In this document: positions 55,173 through 64,000 of the stretch, piece after piece
How the letters are laid out: each line of letters begins with the position of its first letter
Numbering within the stretch: the first letter of the stretch is position 1
Origin: Cyclobacterium marinum DSM 745
GTDB lineage: Bacteria; Bacteroidota; Bacteroidia; Cytophagales; Cyclobacteriaceae
DNA: 64,000 bases
Direction of reading: 5' to 3'
Assembly (NCBI RefSeq): GCF_000222485.1
Contig: NC_015914.1
Location: 5,562,001-5,626,000 of the forward strand
Position numbers and translations under genes: made by a program
The notes under the pieces: model-generated
What the model was told of the DNA's origin: nothing
Databases searched by the model: none
What the model saw: the letters and a program-made list of their open reading frames with translations, nothing else

Positions 55173-55600
55173 ATAATTATTGCCTACATTTTTTCGTGAG
55201 AATCGTACCAAAAACCATTCCTATTTTCCTACCTAAGCCCAAATAAACGGTAATCTTATTGAGCATACCGGTACATCCCAATGATACATTCACCATTGAC
55301 CCCGAATCATGAAATAGGATTTGGAGTGAACATTTTCATCCAATGAAAATCAGGCCGTTGAGAGGTTTAGAAAAGCTTTTATTACGGTGTAAAAATAAAA
55401 ACCACATAAAAGCTGATTCTGAAGATATTCCAGCACCTAATGGAAGGTTATTCTAAAACAGGTTAGTGAGGAAATGGTTTAACTTGCCAAAAAAAAGGCT
55501 AAAAAGTCGTGAAAGCATATGGTAGTATTAAATAAAACGTAAATCTTCATTTATCCCCCTTCAACAATTCCTGAAAATAAAGGGTAAAGATTGTTTAGGC

Positions 55601-56158
55601 TTACCTAATTCCTTGATCAGGATATTTTCCGGTAATTGTTCTTCCAAAGGCTTTCATTTCCTCCATTTGGTCTTGAAGATTTCCATTTGGTTGAATAACA
55701 GGGCCTATACCGGCTAATTTTCTTTTATAGTCTAAAAAACCAACCACTACAGGTACTTTCGCACCAAGTGCAATATGATAAAACCCGGATTTCCATCTTG
55801 GGGCATAACTCCTAGTACCTTCAGGAGTAACCATCATCACCAATTCATCTGATTCATTAAGCATTTGAATCATGGCCTCGGTATAAGTTTGTTTCCGCTT
55901 TCCAATCACCTTTTTTCTATCAATAGGAATACCTCCCAAAGCTTTGATTAACCAGCCCAAAGGGCCCACCATGATCTCCTTTTTAATGGTAAACTTGACA
56001 GGAACTTCCATCAGATAAAAAGCGGAAAGCGCATAAATTAAATCCCAATTACTTGTATGGGGTATGGCTATCAGGACCGCTTTTTTTAAGCCTTCGGGCC
56101 ATTTTCCAGAGATTTTCCAACCTGAAATCCAAAATATTAATCGGGCAAGTAATTTCAT
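55601..56158 (-). CDS. 1-acyl-sn-glycerol-3-phosphate acyltransferase-like protein
   Basis: This 185-residue protein has the acyltransferase motif HTSNWD (His34, Asp39: HX4D) and the second motif VTPEGTRSYAPRWKSGFYHI with a GTR loop. It is short compared with PlsC (about 240-250 residues). It would acylate a lysophospholipid or a related acceptor. It starts 3 bp after the patatin-like gene, so they are likely co-transcribed. The 390 bp to the YihY gene show no recognisable feature. Confidence 0.85.
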   Translation of the reverse strand: MKLLARLIFWISGWKISGKWPEGLKKAVLIAIPHTSNWDLIYALSAFYLMEVPVKFTIKKEIMVGPLGWLIKALGGIPIDRKKVIGKRKQTYTEAMIQMLNESDELVMMVTPEGTRSYAPRWKSGFYHIALGAKVPVVVGFLDYKRKLAGIGPVIQPNGNLQDQMEEMKAFGRTITGKYPDQGIR

Positions 56159-56161
56159 GAT

Positions 56162-56959
56162 TTATTGATTGTTGCTATCTTGATTTTTTAAATCAAGTAA
56201 AGGTTGATTTTCTTTTAAATAATTTTTACAAAAAAGGTAACCTGTTTCAAAAATCTCTGTAGCTTTTTTCACTTCTAATACCCCAAACTGAGCCAAACCT
56301 GGAGGATCCATAAAGTAATCACATTGATTTTTTCTACTGTAAACATTATAGTTCAAGGACATTATTACCGACCGTTCTATCAGCCCTTTGATATTAGGCT
56401 CCCCTTTTAATATCGTCAAATTATTACAGTTCACACCAATAATGGTATCGCACAAGCCAATAAGTGGTTCTACCGGAAGATTATTAAGTACTCCCCCATC
56501 CACATATAGCATATCGTTGAGTAATATTGGCTCAAACATACCGGGTATACAAGAGGAAGCCATTAAGCGCTTGATCAATGGACCTTCCGAGAAATATTCG
56601 GTTCTACTATTTTGAAAGTTGGTAGCTGTAACAAAAATGGGAATATTTAATGCAGAGAAATCATCCTCCGGTAAATATTTAGCAAATAAATCTGCCAACA
56701 GATCCATTTTCAACAAAGCTTTAAAACTAATGGAAGGTTTAAAGAATTTGAAGTAATTAGTCTGAGTGATAATGTTAAAGATTGTTTCCGGCGGATATCC
56801 ATGCGCATACAAAGCCGCAACAATGGCTCCTGCACTACTTCCTGAAATATAATCGGGAGATATTCCTTCTTCATTGAGCCCTTGCAAGATACCTAGGTGA
56901 GCGATTCCTCTCACCCCACCCCCGGACAAGGCAATGCCTATTTTATTCTTTTTTTTCAA
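56162..56959 (-). CDS. Patatin-like phospholipase
   Basis: This 265-residue protein has an oxyanion loop GGGVRG (residues 13-18), a nucleophile elbow GSSAG (Ser42), and the catalytic Asp in YVDGGVLNN. It hydrolyses acyl esters of phospholipids. It is soluble, with no signal peptide. It lies between accA and the acyltransferase in a minus-strand set suggestive of lipid remodelling: fatty-acid start (accA), removal (patatin) and re-acylation (acyltransferase). Confidence 0.93.
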   Translation of the reverse strand: MKKKNKIGIALSGGGVRGIAHLGILQGLNEEGISPDYISGSSAGAIVAALYAHGYPPETIFNIITQTNYFKFFKPSISFKALLKMDLLADLFAKYLPEDDFSALNIPIFVTATNFQNSRTEYFSEGPLIKRLMASSCIPGMFEPILLNDMLYVDGGVLNNLPVEPLIGLCDTIIGVNCNNLTILKGEPNIKGLIERSVIMSLNYNVYSRKNQCDYFMDPPGLAQFGVLEVKKATEIFETGYLFCKNYLKENQPLLDLKNQDSNNQ

Positions 56960-57020
56960 AATAACAATTAATAGGAAATCAGTTTAAAATACACCCCTAA
57001 TAATCTCTATAACTGATACA

Positions 57021-57968
57021 TTACTCCTGAACGATGCCCATAGCACAAAATTTCTCTATTCTTTTTTCAATTCTTTTGTCCACTTTCATTTTGTCAAGTT
57101 CCACCAGAGCTTCCTTGATCTTGGCTTTAATTCTAGCAGCCATATCAGACATGTTTCGATGTGCCCCACCAAGTGGTTCTTCTATTATGGCATCAACCAA
57201 ACCATTGTTTTTCATGTCAGTACCTGTAAGCTTTAGGGCTTCAGCAGCCTGTTCTTTGTGGTCCCAACTTCTCCAAAGAATTGTGGAGCAGTTTTCGGGA
57301 GAAATAACAGAATACCAAGAGTTTTCAAGCATCATTACTTTGTCTCCTATGGCAATGCCTAAAGCTCCACCAGATGCCCCCTCCCCTATGATGATACAAA
57401 TCACAGGAACTTTTAATTTGAACATTTCCCGAAGATTTTTAGCAATGGCTTCACCCTGCCCTCTTTCTTCTGCTTCAATGCCCGGATAGGCACCGGGAGT
57501 ATCTATTAAAGTAATGATAGGTTTATTAAATTTTTCGGCCATTTTCATAAGCCGCAATGCCTTCCTGTAGCCTTCCGGATTAGCCATCCCAAAATTCCTT
57601 TCCTGACGGAGTTTTGTATTTCTTCCTTTTTGCTGACCAATAAACATGACAGACCTTCCATCAATATCACCAAGGCCACCAATCATTGCTTTGTCATCCT
57701 TTACTGTCCTATCTCCATGCAATTCAATAAAATCATTGGTCATTTCATAGATATAGTCCAAGGCATAAGGTCTATCCGCATGTCGGGAAAGCTGTACTCT
57801 TTGCCAGCGGGTAAGGTTATGAAAAGTTTCTTTCTTTAATAATTGAAGCTTTTCTTCTAAAGATTGAATATCTGAAGACAAGTCTATGTTTTTTTCATTT
57901 GCCAACTGAATCATTTCTTGAAGTTTAAGTTCAAGGTCAGCTATAGGCTTTTCAAATTCTAATACCAT
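57021..57968 (-). CDS. accA: Acetyl-CoA carboxylase carboxyltransferase, alpha subunit
   Basis: This 315-residue protein has the AccA motifs [30 protein letters not shown], the catalytic region [17 protein letters not shown] and [16 protein letters not shown]. With AccD it transfers CO2 from biotin to acetyl-CoA to make malonyl-CoA for fatty acids. It is an essential housekeeping gene of normal length, 61 bp upstream of the patatin gene and 88 bp after lolD. Confidence 0.97.
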   Translation of the reverse strand: MVLEFEKPIADLELKLQEMIQLANEKNIDLSSDIQSLEEKLQLLKKETFHNLTRWQRVQLSRHADRPYALDYIYEMTNDFIELHGDRTVKDDKAMIGGLGDIDGRSVMFIGQQKGRNTKLRQERNFGMANPEGYRKALRLMKMAEKFNKPIITLIDTPGAYPGIEAEERGQGEAIAKNLREMFKLKVPVICIIIGEGASGGALGIAIGDKVMMLENSWYSVISPENCSTILWRSWDHKEQAAEALKLTGTDMKNNGLVDAIIEEPLGGAHRNMSDMAARIKAKIKEALVELDKMKVDKRIEKRIEKFCAMGIVQE

Positions 57969-58056
57969 AAAGTGAAGTTTTGAAGCATCAAAGATAAAAA
58001 TTAATTTTTGATTACCTGACCAACTTTTATCAAAGATGGTTATTAATCATTTTATA

Positions 58057-58710
58057 TCAGGATATGATTTTACCATCTTTCATGGTTAACATGCGGTCTG
58101 ACATCCCCGCCAAAGATTGGTTATGCGTAACAATTACAAAAGACTGCCCCAACTCATCTCTAAGTTTAAAAAACAATTCATGTAAAGATTGGGCATTTTC
58201 TGTATCAAGATTACCGCTAGGTTCATCTGCGAAAATAATATCAGGGTTATTCACCAATGCCCTTGCCACAGCCACTCTTTGCTGCTCTCCTCCGGATAAT
58301 TGAGCAGGCTTATGCCCTAGACGTGAGGAGATTCCCAGTAGTGCTGCCAATTCTTTGGTTCTTTTCCTAAGTTTATCTTCTGATCTTTTACCGATTAGAC
58401 CCGGAATCCAAATATTTTCTTCGGCAGTGAACTCCGGTAGCAGATTATGAAACTGGAAAATAAAACTAATTTTATCATTTCTGAAACTGGCGAGTTTATC
58501 TCCACTTAATTTCAAAACATCAATACCATCTACTGTCAAGGTTCCTTCATCAGGCTTATCCAAGGTTCCTAATATATGCAATAAGGTGCTTTTACCGGCG
58601 CCTGAAGCTCCGACTATGGAAACAATTTCTCCATTTTGAATTGTTACATCTACCCCTTTCAGGACATGAAGGTCTCCATAATATTTTTGAACTGACTGCG
58701 CAACGAACAT
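58057..58710 (-). CDS. lolD: ABC transporter ATP-binding protein, LolD-like
   Basis: This 217-residue ABC ATPase has Walker A GASGAGKST, Q-loop in FIFQFHNLLPEF, signature LSGGEQQRVAVARAL, Walker B IIFADEPSGNLD and H-loop FVIVTHNQSL. Its small size and sequence match the LolD/MacB-type ATPase that releases lipoproteins from the inner membrane to LolA. No permease gene is adjacent, so partnership is inferred. It leads the minus-strand group with accA. Confidence 0.88.
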   Translation of the reverse strand: MFVAQSVQKYYGDLHVLKGVDVTIQNGEIVSIVGASGAGKSTLLHILGTLDKPDEGTLTVDGIDVLKLSGDKLASFRNDKISFIFQFHNLLPEFTAEENIWIPGLIGKRSEDKLRKRTKELAALLGISSRLGHKPAQLSGGEQQRVAVARALVNNPDIIFADEPSGNLDTENAQSLHELFFKLRDELGQSFVIVTHNQSLAGMSDRMLTMKDGKIIS

Positions 58711-58962
58711 ATATTTAAAGGTAATTTATGTGAGTGTTTGGGACAAACATAGGTGTATTTTAAAATTAATCAAAAATAATATTTCTTTGGGAGGTTAAAT
58801 TTACAGCAAGCCTTTAACCCGCTATTGGCTTGATTTTTAATCCTATGAAAAGATAATAATACCATGACAGCAAACAAACATTAAAAGAATCAACAAAAAG
58901 CCTATGATAAATCTTGAATAATCGGACATTTGACATTAACTTCGGGCAAAAATTTGACCATA

Positions 58963-60177
58963 ATGAATATACACGAATATCAAGCTAAAGAAGTATTAAA
59001 ATCTTACGGAGTCAAAATTCAAGAAGGGATTGTCGCTGATAGCCCTGAAGCTGCACTAGAGGCAGCCAAGAAGCTTACAGCAGACACTGGAACTTCTTGG
59101 TATGTACTAAAGGCACAAATACATGCCGGAGGTAGAGGTAAAGGAGAAATTAAAGAAACCGGATCAAGAGGTGTGGTTTTGGCTAAATCGTTAGAAGATG
59201 TTCCTGAAAAAGCCAAAGATATATTGAATGGTACACTTGTGACCATCCAAACAGGTGAGGAAGGAAAATTGGTCAAAAAAATCCTAGTTGCCCAAGATGT
59301 TTACTATCCGGGCAATTCCGAACCAAAAGAATATTACCTTTCTATCCTATTGGACAGAGCCACCGGTAGCAATATTATCATGGCCTCTACAGAAGGTGGA
59401 GTTAATATTGAAGAGATCGCCGAAAGTACTCCTGAAAAGATCATAAAGGAATGGGTAGATCCAATGTTGGGCATTCAGCCTTACCAAGCAAGAAACGTGG
59501 CCTTTAAGTTAGGTTTAGAAGGCAATGCATTCAAAGAAATGGTGAAATTTATCATGGCTTTATATGCTGCTTATGATGCAAGTGATGCTTCTCAATTTGA
59601 GATCAACCCTGTTTTGAAGACATCAGATGATCAAATTTTGGCAGTAGATGCCAAGGTAAATCTAGATGACAATGCACTTTATAGAAACAAAGATCTTGCA
59701 GCCATGAGAGATCTTGATGAAGAGGATCCATTTGAAGTAGAAGCTGCAGAATCAGGCCTTAACTATGTGAAGCTTGACGGTAACGTAGGTTGTATGGTAA
59801 ATGGAGCAGGATTAGCGATGGCCACTATGGACATGATCAAACTTTCCGGTGGAGAGCCTGCTAACTTCCTAGACGTAGGAGGTGGAGCCAATGCACAAAC
59901 CGTTGAAGCAGGTTTTAGAATCATCCTTAAAGATCCTAAAGTAAAAGCTATCCTTATTAATGTTTTTGGAGGAATTGTTAGGTGTGATAGAATTGCATCA
60001 GGAGTAGTTGAAGCCTATAAGTCAATTGGAGACATTAGTGTACCTATCATCGTAAGATTGCAAGGTACAAACGCTGAAGAAGGTGCTAAAATAATCGATG
60101 AATCCGGACTTAAAGTAACTTCTGCTATTACTTTAAAAGAAGCTGCAGAAAAAGTACAAAATGTGCTTAGTGCTTAA
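58963..60177 (+). CDS. sucC: Succinate--CoA ligase (ADP-forming), beta subunit
   Basis: 404 residues from the ATG at 58963 ([13 protein letters not shown]); the frame extends upstream to a TTG at 58930. It has the ATP-grasp domain with [11 protein letters not shown] and the substrate loops [23 protein letters not shown] and [10 protein letters not shown]. It makes ATP and succinate from succinyl-CoA in the TCA cycle, with SucD (not in the window). The gene is followed by tRNA-Arg after 36 bp. Confidence 0.97.
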   Translation: MNIHEYQAKEVLKSYGVKIQEGIVADSPEAALEAAKKLTADTGTSWYVLKAQIHAGGRGKGEIKETGSRGVVLAKSLEDVPEKAKDILNGTLVTIQTGEEGKLVKKILVAQDVYYPGNSEPKEYYLSILLDRATGSNIIMASTEGGVNIEEIAESTPEKIIKEWVDPMLGIQPYQARNVAFKLGLEGNAFKEMVKFIMALYAAYDASDASQFEINPVLKTSDDQILAVDAKVNLDDNALYRNKDLAAMRDLDEEDPFEVEAAESGLNYVKLDGNVGCMVNGAGLAMATMDMIKLSGGEPANFLDVGGGANAQTVEAGFRIILKDPKVKAILINVFGGIVRCDRIASGVVEAYKSIGDISVPIIVRLQGTNAEEGAKIIDESGLKVTSAITLKEAAEKVQNVLSA

Positions 60178-60213
60178 TAAATAAAATTCATTTGCGGCCC
60201 TAGTGGCCTGCAT

Positions 60214-60287
60214 GCACCCGTAGTTCAACTGGATAGAATATCGGATTTCGGCTCCGAGGGTTGAGGGTTCGAATCCTTCCGGGTGTA
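60214..60287 (+). tRNA. tRNA-Arg (anticodon TCG)
   Basis: A 74-nt clover-leaf. The acceptor stem is GCACCCG/CGGGTGT with discriminator A, the anticodon stem TCGGA/TCCGA encloses TTTCGGC, and the T arm is GAGGGTTCGAATCCTTC. CCA is not encoded (the next bases are CAAAA). It reads CGA codons. A 17-bp hairpin follows it. Confidence 0.93.
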
Positions 60288-60288
60288 C

Positions 60289-60328
60289 AAAAAAGCCTTC
60301 TTATGTGGTTCATAAGAAGGCTTTTTTT
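60289..60328. terminator. Strong terminator after tRNA-Arg
   Basis: A 17-bp perfect stem (60289-60305 with 60311-60328, core GCCTTCTTATG) and a TGGTT loop, with T run downstream. It ends tRNA-Arg transcription. The following 410 bp to the next gene hold nothing recognised; a minus-strand frame over the tRNA is a shadow. Confidence 0.92.
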
Positions 60329-60740
60329 GCTTACTATTTTCAGTCAGTTCTAGTGCTCCCATTAACTTTTTCAAGTAGGTGCATTGGGTCTTCTCTCCAT
60401 ATCCTTCGTTCAATACAAATAAAAACCTATCAAATAAGGATAAAATCTTATTTTCAGACAAGAAGCACAGCAAATTAGCAAACCATATTTTATTTTCTAC
60501 ATGGGTGGGAATTACCATTAATGTTATAACAAAAATAAATCAGATAATATATCAACACAATTCCTCCCCTAATCTATGATATAAAAAATAGCACTTGGTA
60601 AGAACCAAGTGCTACATACTTTTATCTAAACAAACAAATAAGTTTGTGCAGAACTAAAAAGATTATATTAATACTAATTTATAAGGAATTATAAAATTAT
60701 CTTTCAGCCCTACCTTCGGGCATCAAATAATCTAATTTCC

Positions 60741-61160
60741 TTATGACTCTTTAATCCATTTGAATAAAGTTTGATAAGTTACTCCTGTATCTTTACTGAA
60801 ATCAGCTTTGGTTTTTCCTTCAGCTTCAGCTTTCTTCCATTCAGCAAGGATGCCTGCTTTTTCTTCAGCAGAATAAGTTCTCCTACCTCTTGTGGCTGGT
60901 TTTTCAGCTTTGGCATCAACCCCATAGATAAACTGTAAGATACCCATTAATTTAGAGGCCTCACCTTTTGAGCTTAAACCTAAACTATCTAAATCAGCAA
61001 TAGCTGAATCTTTTAGATTTTTTGTTACAAAGGGATGTTTCCCCTTTTTGTGTGCTTCGTCAATGGAATGGAAAATATTCCCATCCGCATCTTCCATATA
61101 AACCACAGCGTTGGTTTTAGAAAGATCTGAATACTTGTTTAAAAATTCTTGAATAGACAT
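60741..61160 (-). CDS. Small HTH protein of unknown function
   Basis: 139 residues. The N-terminal part (residues 1-75) is helical with KYSDLSKTNAVVYMEDADGN; the linker KAEKPATRGRRTYS is basic. The C-terminus (about 95-139) is a homeodomain-like helix-turn-helix of the transposase-8 type (AEEKAGILAEWKKAEAEGKT, then GVTYQTLFKWIKES). Such proteins are stable chromosomal DNA-binding proteins in Bacteroidota, or derived from transposase OrfA. No other transposase part is nearby, so I favour a domesticated regulator. Confidence 0.5.
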   Translation of the reverse strand: MSIQEFLNKYSDLSKTNAVVYMEDADGNIFHSIDEAHKKGKHPFVTKNLKDSAIADLDSLGLSSKGEASKLMGILQFIYGVDAKAEKPATRGRRTYSAEEKAGILAEWKKAEAEGKTKADFSKDTGVTYQTLFKWIKES

Positions 61161-61518
61161 AAAATAATTATTTAGATGATAAATTAAGCGAAGTTACGTT
61201 TTATTTCTATTTATTTTACAAAATCCGTACCGTAAAATCTATTTAATTTTTATATACTTAATCAAAACGCATTATAAATATAAATTGTTGTAAAAAATAT
61301 CATAAAAAAGGAAAAAAGATATAACACAAGGCATCTAAAAATTGAAAATTAGAGAAATATCGTCTACGTTAACGCTATACTGATGAAGTTAAAAAAATTT
61401 GTATTATTAAAAGTCAAAAAATAAATGGATTAAAATTTATGATTTAATCATTTAGGTATTTTTCCAAGTTTATTAGGATTTCTGAAACTAAATCGATAAG
61501 TTTAATTGGCTTATTTGA

Positions 61519-61534
61519 GATAATCCAAATTATC
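61519..61534. repeat. Short inverted repeat GATAAT-ccaa-ATTATC
   Basis: A 6-bp perfect stem with a 4-nt loop in the 530-bp gap upstream of the large M56 gene. It is a weak candidate for a regulatory site. The rest of the gap (61161-61694) is AT-rich and shows nothing else. Confidence 0.25.
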
Positions 61535-61694
61535 ACCCTGTTAATGAAATGAATAAGAAGGAAGTTTCATTAAAAATTCATTCTCAAAATTGAAGGAAAT
61601 TTGAGATCCAATTAAGCTGATCACTACAAGAGAATATAATGATTGTAAAAAAACAGAATTAATAATCCAATCTGCAAATTATTAAAAACTGAAT

Positions 61695-64000
61695 ATGGCT
61701 TCAATAATAAACTTCATCTGGCAGAGTATTATTTGCCTCTCTTTTTTCTACATTTTTTATTGGGTTTTCCTTAAAGATGAAAAAACATTTGTGTTTAATA
61801 GAGTTTACCTATTGGTCACTCCCTTCCTTGCTGTTGCATTCTCTTTAATTGAGATTCCTGTTTCCTTTGAAACACCCAGCATTTCGTTAGAAAATACTGC
61901 TTTTTTAAAGGCATTAGAATTGGACAGCCAAAGGGATATTGCAGGGGCTTATGGTCTTCCTGAAGTTACCGTAACGGATAGTAGGCTTCCCACATTATGG
62001 GGTTTTAAAGATTACTTGGTTTTTGGTTATCTTGTAGTTGTCTTGTTATTATTTGCCAGGTTTTACTGGCAATATCTTCAATTAAAAGAGATTCTAAGAA
62101 AAGGATGGTACCAAACTTCTTATATACTTAAGGAAAAATACTTCAAGGTTCCTAATTTTGGTCTAACCCCGGTGTTTTCTTATTTTGATAAAGTTTTTTG
62201 GGATGATTCTCTTCAACTAAGTAATAAAGAAAAAAAACAGATTCTTAATCATGAAATTGAACATGTTAAACAAAAGCATTCATACGATATAATTATCTAT
62301 CAGGTTTTCAGCAATGTATTTTGGTTTAACCCAATCATTCATTTAATGAATCGAGCATTAGTTGACTTACATGAATTTCAAGCCGATGCCCGTGTCATTA
62401 AAGATGAAGAATTGAAGGACTCCTATCCAAAACTTGTTGCAAAAATGGCTTTCCAAGGATTGGATCTTCCGCTAGGTAGTAATTTTGTTAATTCAACAAC
62501 CTTGAGAAGAATTAGGATGATGAAAGCCAACCGAAAAACAAATTGGTTTAAGGTAGCAATGCTGGTACCTTTAACTGTATTGGTTTTTGGCTTGATTTCA
62601 ATGAAAAGTAACAATAGTATTATTTCTTTCAATAATTACTCTACACTTCCGGTTTCATTTCTCAAAAATCAAATAGAGGCGTTTCAAGACTCCATAGAGG
62701 TAGGCATAAAATTAAGGAATATAAAAAACCCTACTCACTATGAAAGCATTGGAAAGCTACATCAAGAGTCATTAAATGTTCAAGTGGGGGAATTATCTTA
62801 TGAATTTACCGGAATTAAAAACCAGCAGGAATACATAAAAGTCCTAAACTTGGTGGAAACATTAAGACCAAATTCCAAACTAAATAAAAAATATGAGAAT
62901 GCATTTTCCTACCAACTTGCAGATCAAAAACCCGAGCCTAAAGTAGGATGGAATGCTTGGGAGGAATATTTAAGATCACAGATTCCCGCAAGACTCATTG
63001 AAGGAATTCATATGGATGGTGACTTAGTGGCCTTGGAATTTGTTATTGACAAAGAGGCAAACGTGGTAAATGCATCCATAAAGAAGAGTCTGGGAGAAGA
63101 GGTGGACCAATTGCTTCTCTCTGCCCTTACCAATGTAAAAAGCCCTACTTGGATACCCGGAAAAAAAGATGGTGAGACGGTAGCGGTAGTAGTAAACACC
63201 AATATTAAATTAAAAAAATCAAACAAGTTTAAAACCACCACCAACCAAGAATCATCGAATCAGCGTCAAACCAACCTTTCTAATGCTTTTCCTGAAAACA
63301 GAGGTTTAGCAGTTAATGATGACTTAAAATCCGGAGCAATAACTTTAGGTCCTGCCTTCAAGACACACTTGCTTGAAAATCTGGTTTTCCCTGAAGACAA
63401 TATTACTAAAGGTATATCCGGAACAACAATTATCAACCTCAAAACAGATTCTTCAGGAAGTATAAAAGGAATTTCTTTTACTCAAAGGATAGATGCCAGT
63501 TTCGAAAAAGAAATCCTTGAAGTCCTGTCAAATGCACCAAACTTAAAACCAATTTTGCAGAAAAATGAATACCAACTGCTTTTGCCTATATCTTTCAAAA
63601 TTACGGGTTCTGATAGTAATAATATAGTTCCAAGTTTGAATAATGATTATGGTGATGTCATTCAAATCAATGGTTACCATGTGCAAAGAGACGCGATAAA
63701 AACAACTATAGAAATCCCTGTTCAGGTTATAAAAGAAGGGTTGATTTCATTCAATGGTGTCATCATGCCCGTCAATTCAGGATTACCGAGATTAATAAAA
63801 GCATATACCAGCTTTCACTCCGTGGATCATCAATCTATTTTAGTTAATTTTTCAGCGGGAAAAGATATAAAAATGGGTGAAGTTCAAAATGTACAAGCTG
63901 CCCTCAGAGATGCCGGTATAACTAAGATTGTTTTTAAAGAAGAAGAAGCAAAAATTCTTAATATAGCTCAATCCCCTATTTATATGATTGATGGAATACT
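61695..64000 (+). CDS. Large M56 family metallopeptidase with TonB-C-like and ExbD-like domains, partial
   Basis: The frame opens with ATG at 61695 (MASIINFIWQSIIC) and runs to the window edge without a stop, giving 768 residues so far. N-terminal membrane segments are followed by the zinc motif HEIEH (near residue 186) and EFQADARV (near 226). After residue 300 come a TonB-C-like region (about 430-512), a second (about 545-640), and a stretch (about 676-755) with ISFNGVIMPVNSG, ILVNFSAGKDIKMGEVQNVQ and AALRDAGITKIVF. That last stretch resembles the periplasmic domain of ExbD/TolR. No BlaI gene is adjacent. Confidence 0.85.
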   Translation, partial: MASIINFIWQSIICLSFFYIFYWVFLKDEKTFVFNRVYLLVTPFLAVAFSLIEIPVSFETPSISLENTAFLKALELDSQRDIAGAYGLPEVTVTDSRLPTLWGFKDYLVFGYLVVVLLLFARFYWQYLQLKEILRKGWYQTSYILKEKYFKVPNFGLTPVFSYFDKVFWDDSLQLSNKEKKQILNHEIEHVKQKHSYDIIIYQVFSNVFWFNPIIHLMNRALVDLHEFQADARVIKDEELKDSYPKLVAKMAFQGLDLPLGSNFVNSTTLRRIRMMKANRKTNWFKVAMLVPLTVLVFGLISMKSNNSIISFNNYSTLPVSFLKNQIEAFQDSIEVGIKLRNIKNPTHYESIGKLHQESLNVQVGELSYEFTGIKNQQEYIKVLNLVETLRPNSKLNKKYENAFSYQLADQKPEPKVGWNAWEEYLRSQIPARLIEGIHMDGDLVALEFVIDKEANVVNASIKKSLGEEVDQLLLSALTNVKSPTWIPGKKDGETVAVVVNTNIKLKKSNKFKTTTNQESSNQRQTNLSNAFPENRGLAVNDDLKSGAITLGPAFKTHLLENLVFPEDNITKGISGTTIINLKTDSSGSIKGISFTQRIDASFEKEILEVLSNAPNLKPILQKNEYQLLLPISFKITGSDSNNIVPSLNNDYGDVIQINGYHVQRDAIKTTIEIPVQVIKEGLISFNGVIMPVNSGLPRLIKAYTSFHSVDHQSILVNFSAGKDIKMGEVQNVQAALRDAGITKIVFKEEEAKILNIAQSPIYMIDGI

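Noticed and set aside
60225..60518. 97-codon minus-strand frame
   Set aside because: It is antisense to tRNA-Arg (typical DSNPQPSEP text) and its terminator.
1..64000. CRISPR arrays, rRNA genes and toxin-antitoxin pairs
   Set aside because: No regularly spaced direct repeats, no rRNA-like sequence and no recognisable toxin-antitoxin pair were seen.

Overview
The window reads as chromosome of a Bacteroidota bacterium, most likely of the Cytophagales/Cyclobacteriaceae type. The base composition is low in GC. Several promoters match the Bacteroidota form (TTTG, about 19 nt, TAnnTTTG). Ribosome binding sites are weak, there are many secreted outer-membrane beta-barrels, and the gene content (HYC_CC_PP protein, CusA/CusB/TolC set, BlaI plus M56 peptidase pairs, menaquinone prenyltransferase, PmoA-like DUF6807 protein) is usual for that group. 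Genus is inference only.

Layout. 1-6.6 kb: minus-strand heavy-metal (copper/silver type) RND efflux operon, with the periplasmic adaptor cut by the window edge. 6.6-9 kb: degraded YceI remnant, an outer-membrane porin and an intact YceI protein. 9.6-11.1 kb: GNAT acetyltransferase and a seven-helix membrane LuxR regulator. 11.1-15.1 kb: remnant of a mobilizable island (toprim/primase, VapE helicase, excisionase-like HTH gene, iteron-like CTTACTAC repeats, oriT-like hairpins) next to tRNA-Ser(GCT), with no integrase or relaxase visible. 15.5-20.4 kb: FAH-family hydrolase, M23 peptidase, peroxiredoxin and split transketolase. 20.6-24.7 kb: secreted DUF6807 protein, small PepSY-like protein, DUF1003 membrane protein and two beta-barrel proteins. 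25.1-29.8 kb: argS, glutathione peroxidase, menA, universal stress protein and SUI1 factor.

30-39.7 kb is the most unusual part. A glutamyl-tRNA-reductase-like gene has lost its catalytic cysteine motif. Two copies of a 1702-bp insertion sequence lie in opposite orientation around hisG-hisD-hisC-hisB. Each copy sits at the stop codon of the gene before it, in the same ATAATTA target context. The his operon has a consensus promoter and a 29-codon leader peptide ending in a His-rich run (HHAGHH), which indicates translation-coupled attenuation.

39.8-50.3 kb: tandem lipoprotein paralogs (beta-propeller, HEAT repeats, cytochrome c), an AGE-family epimerase, and a BlaI/M56 regulatory pair with an operator-like inverted repeat. 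50.4-53.9 kb: tyrS, a TetR regulator, a small membrane protein and an SDR oxidoreductase. 54-58.7 kb: YihY-type membrane protein and a lipid-related minus-strand group (lolD, accA, patatin, acyltransferase). 59-60.3 kb: sucC and tRNA-Arg(TCG). 60.7-64 kb: small HTH protein and a large M56 protein, running off the window, that carries two TonB-C-like domains and an ExbD-like domain.
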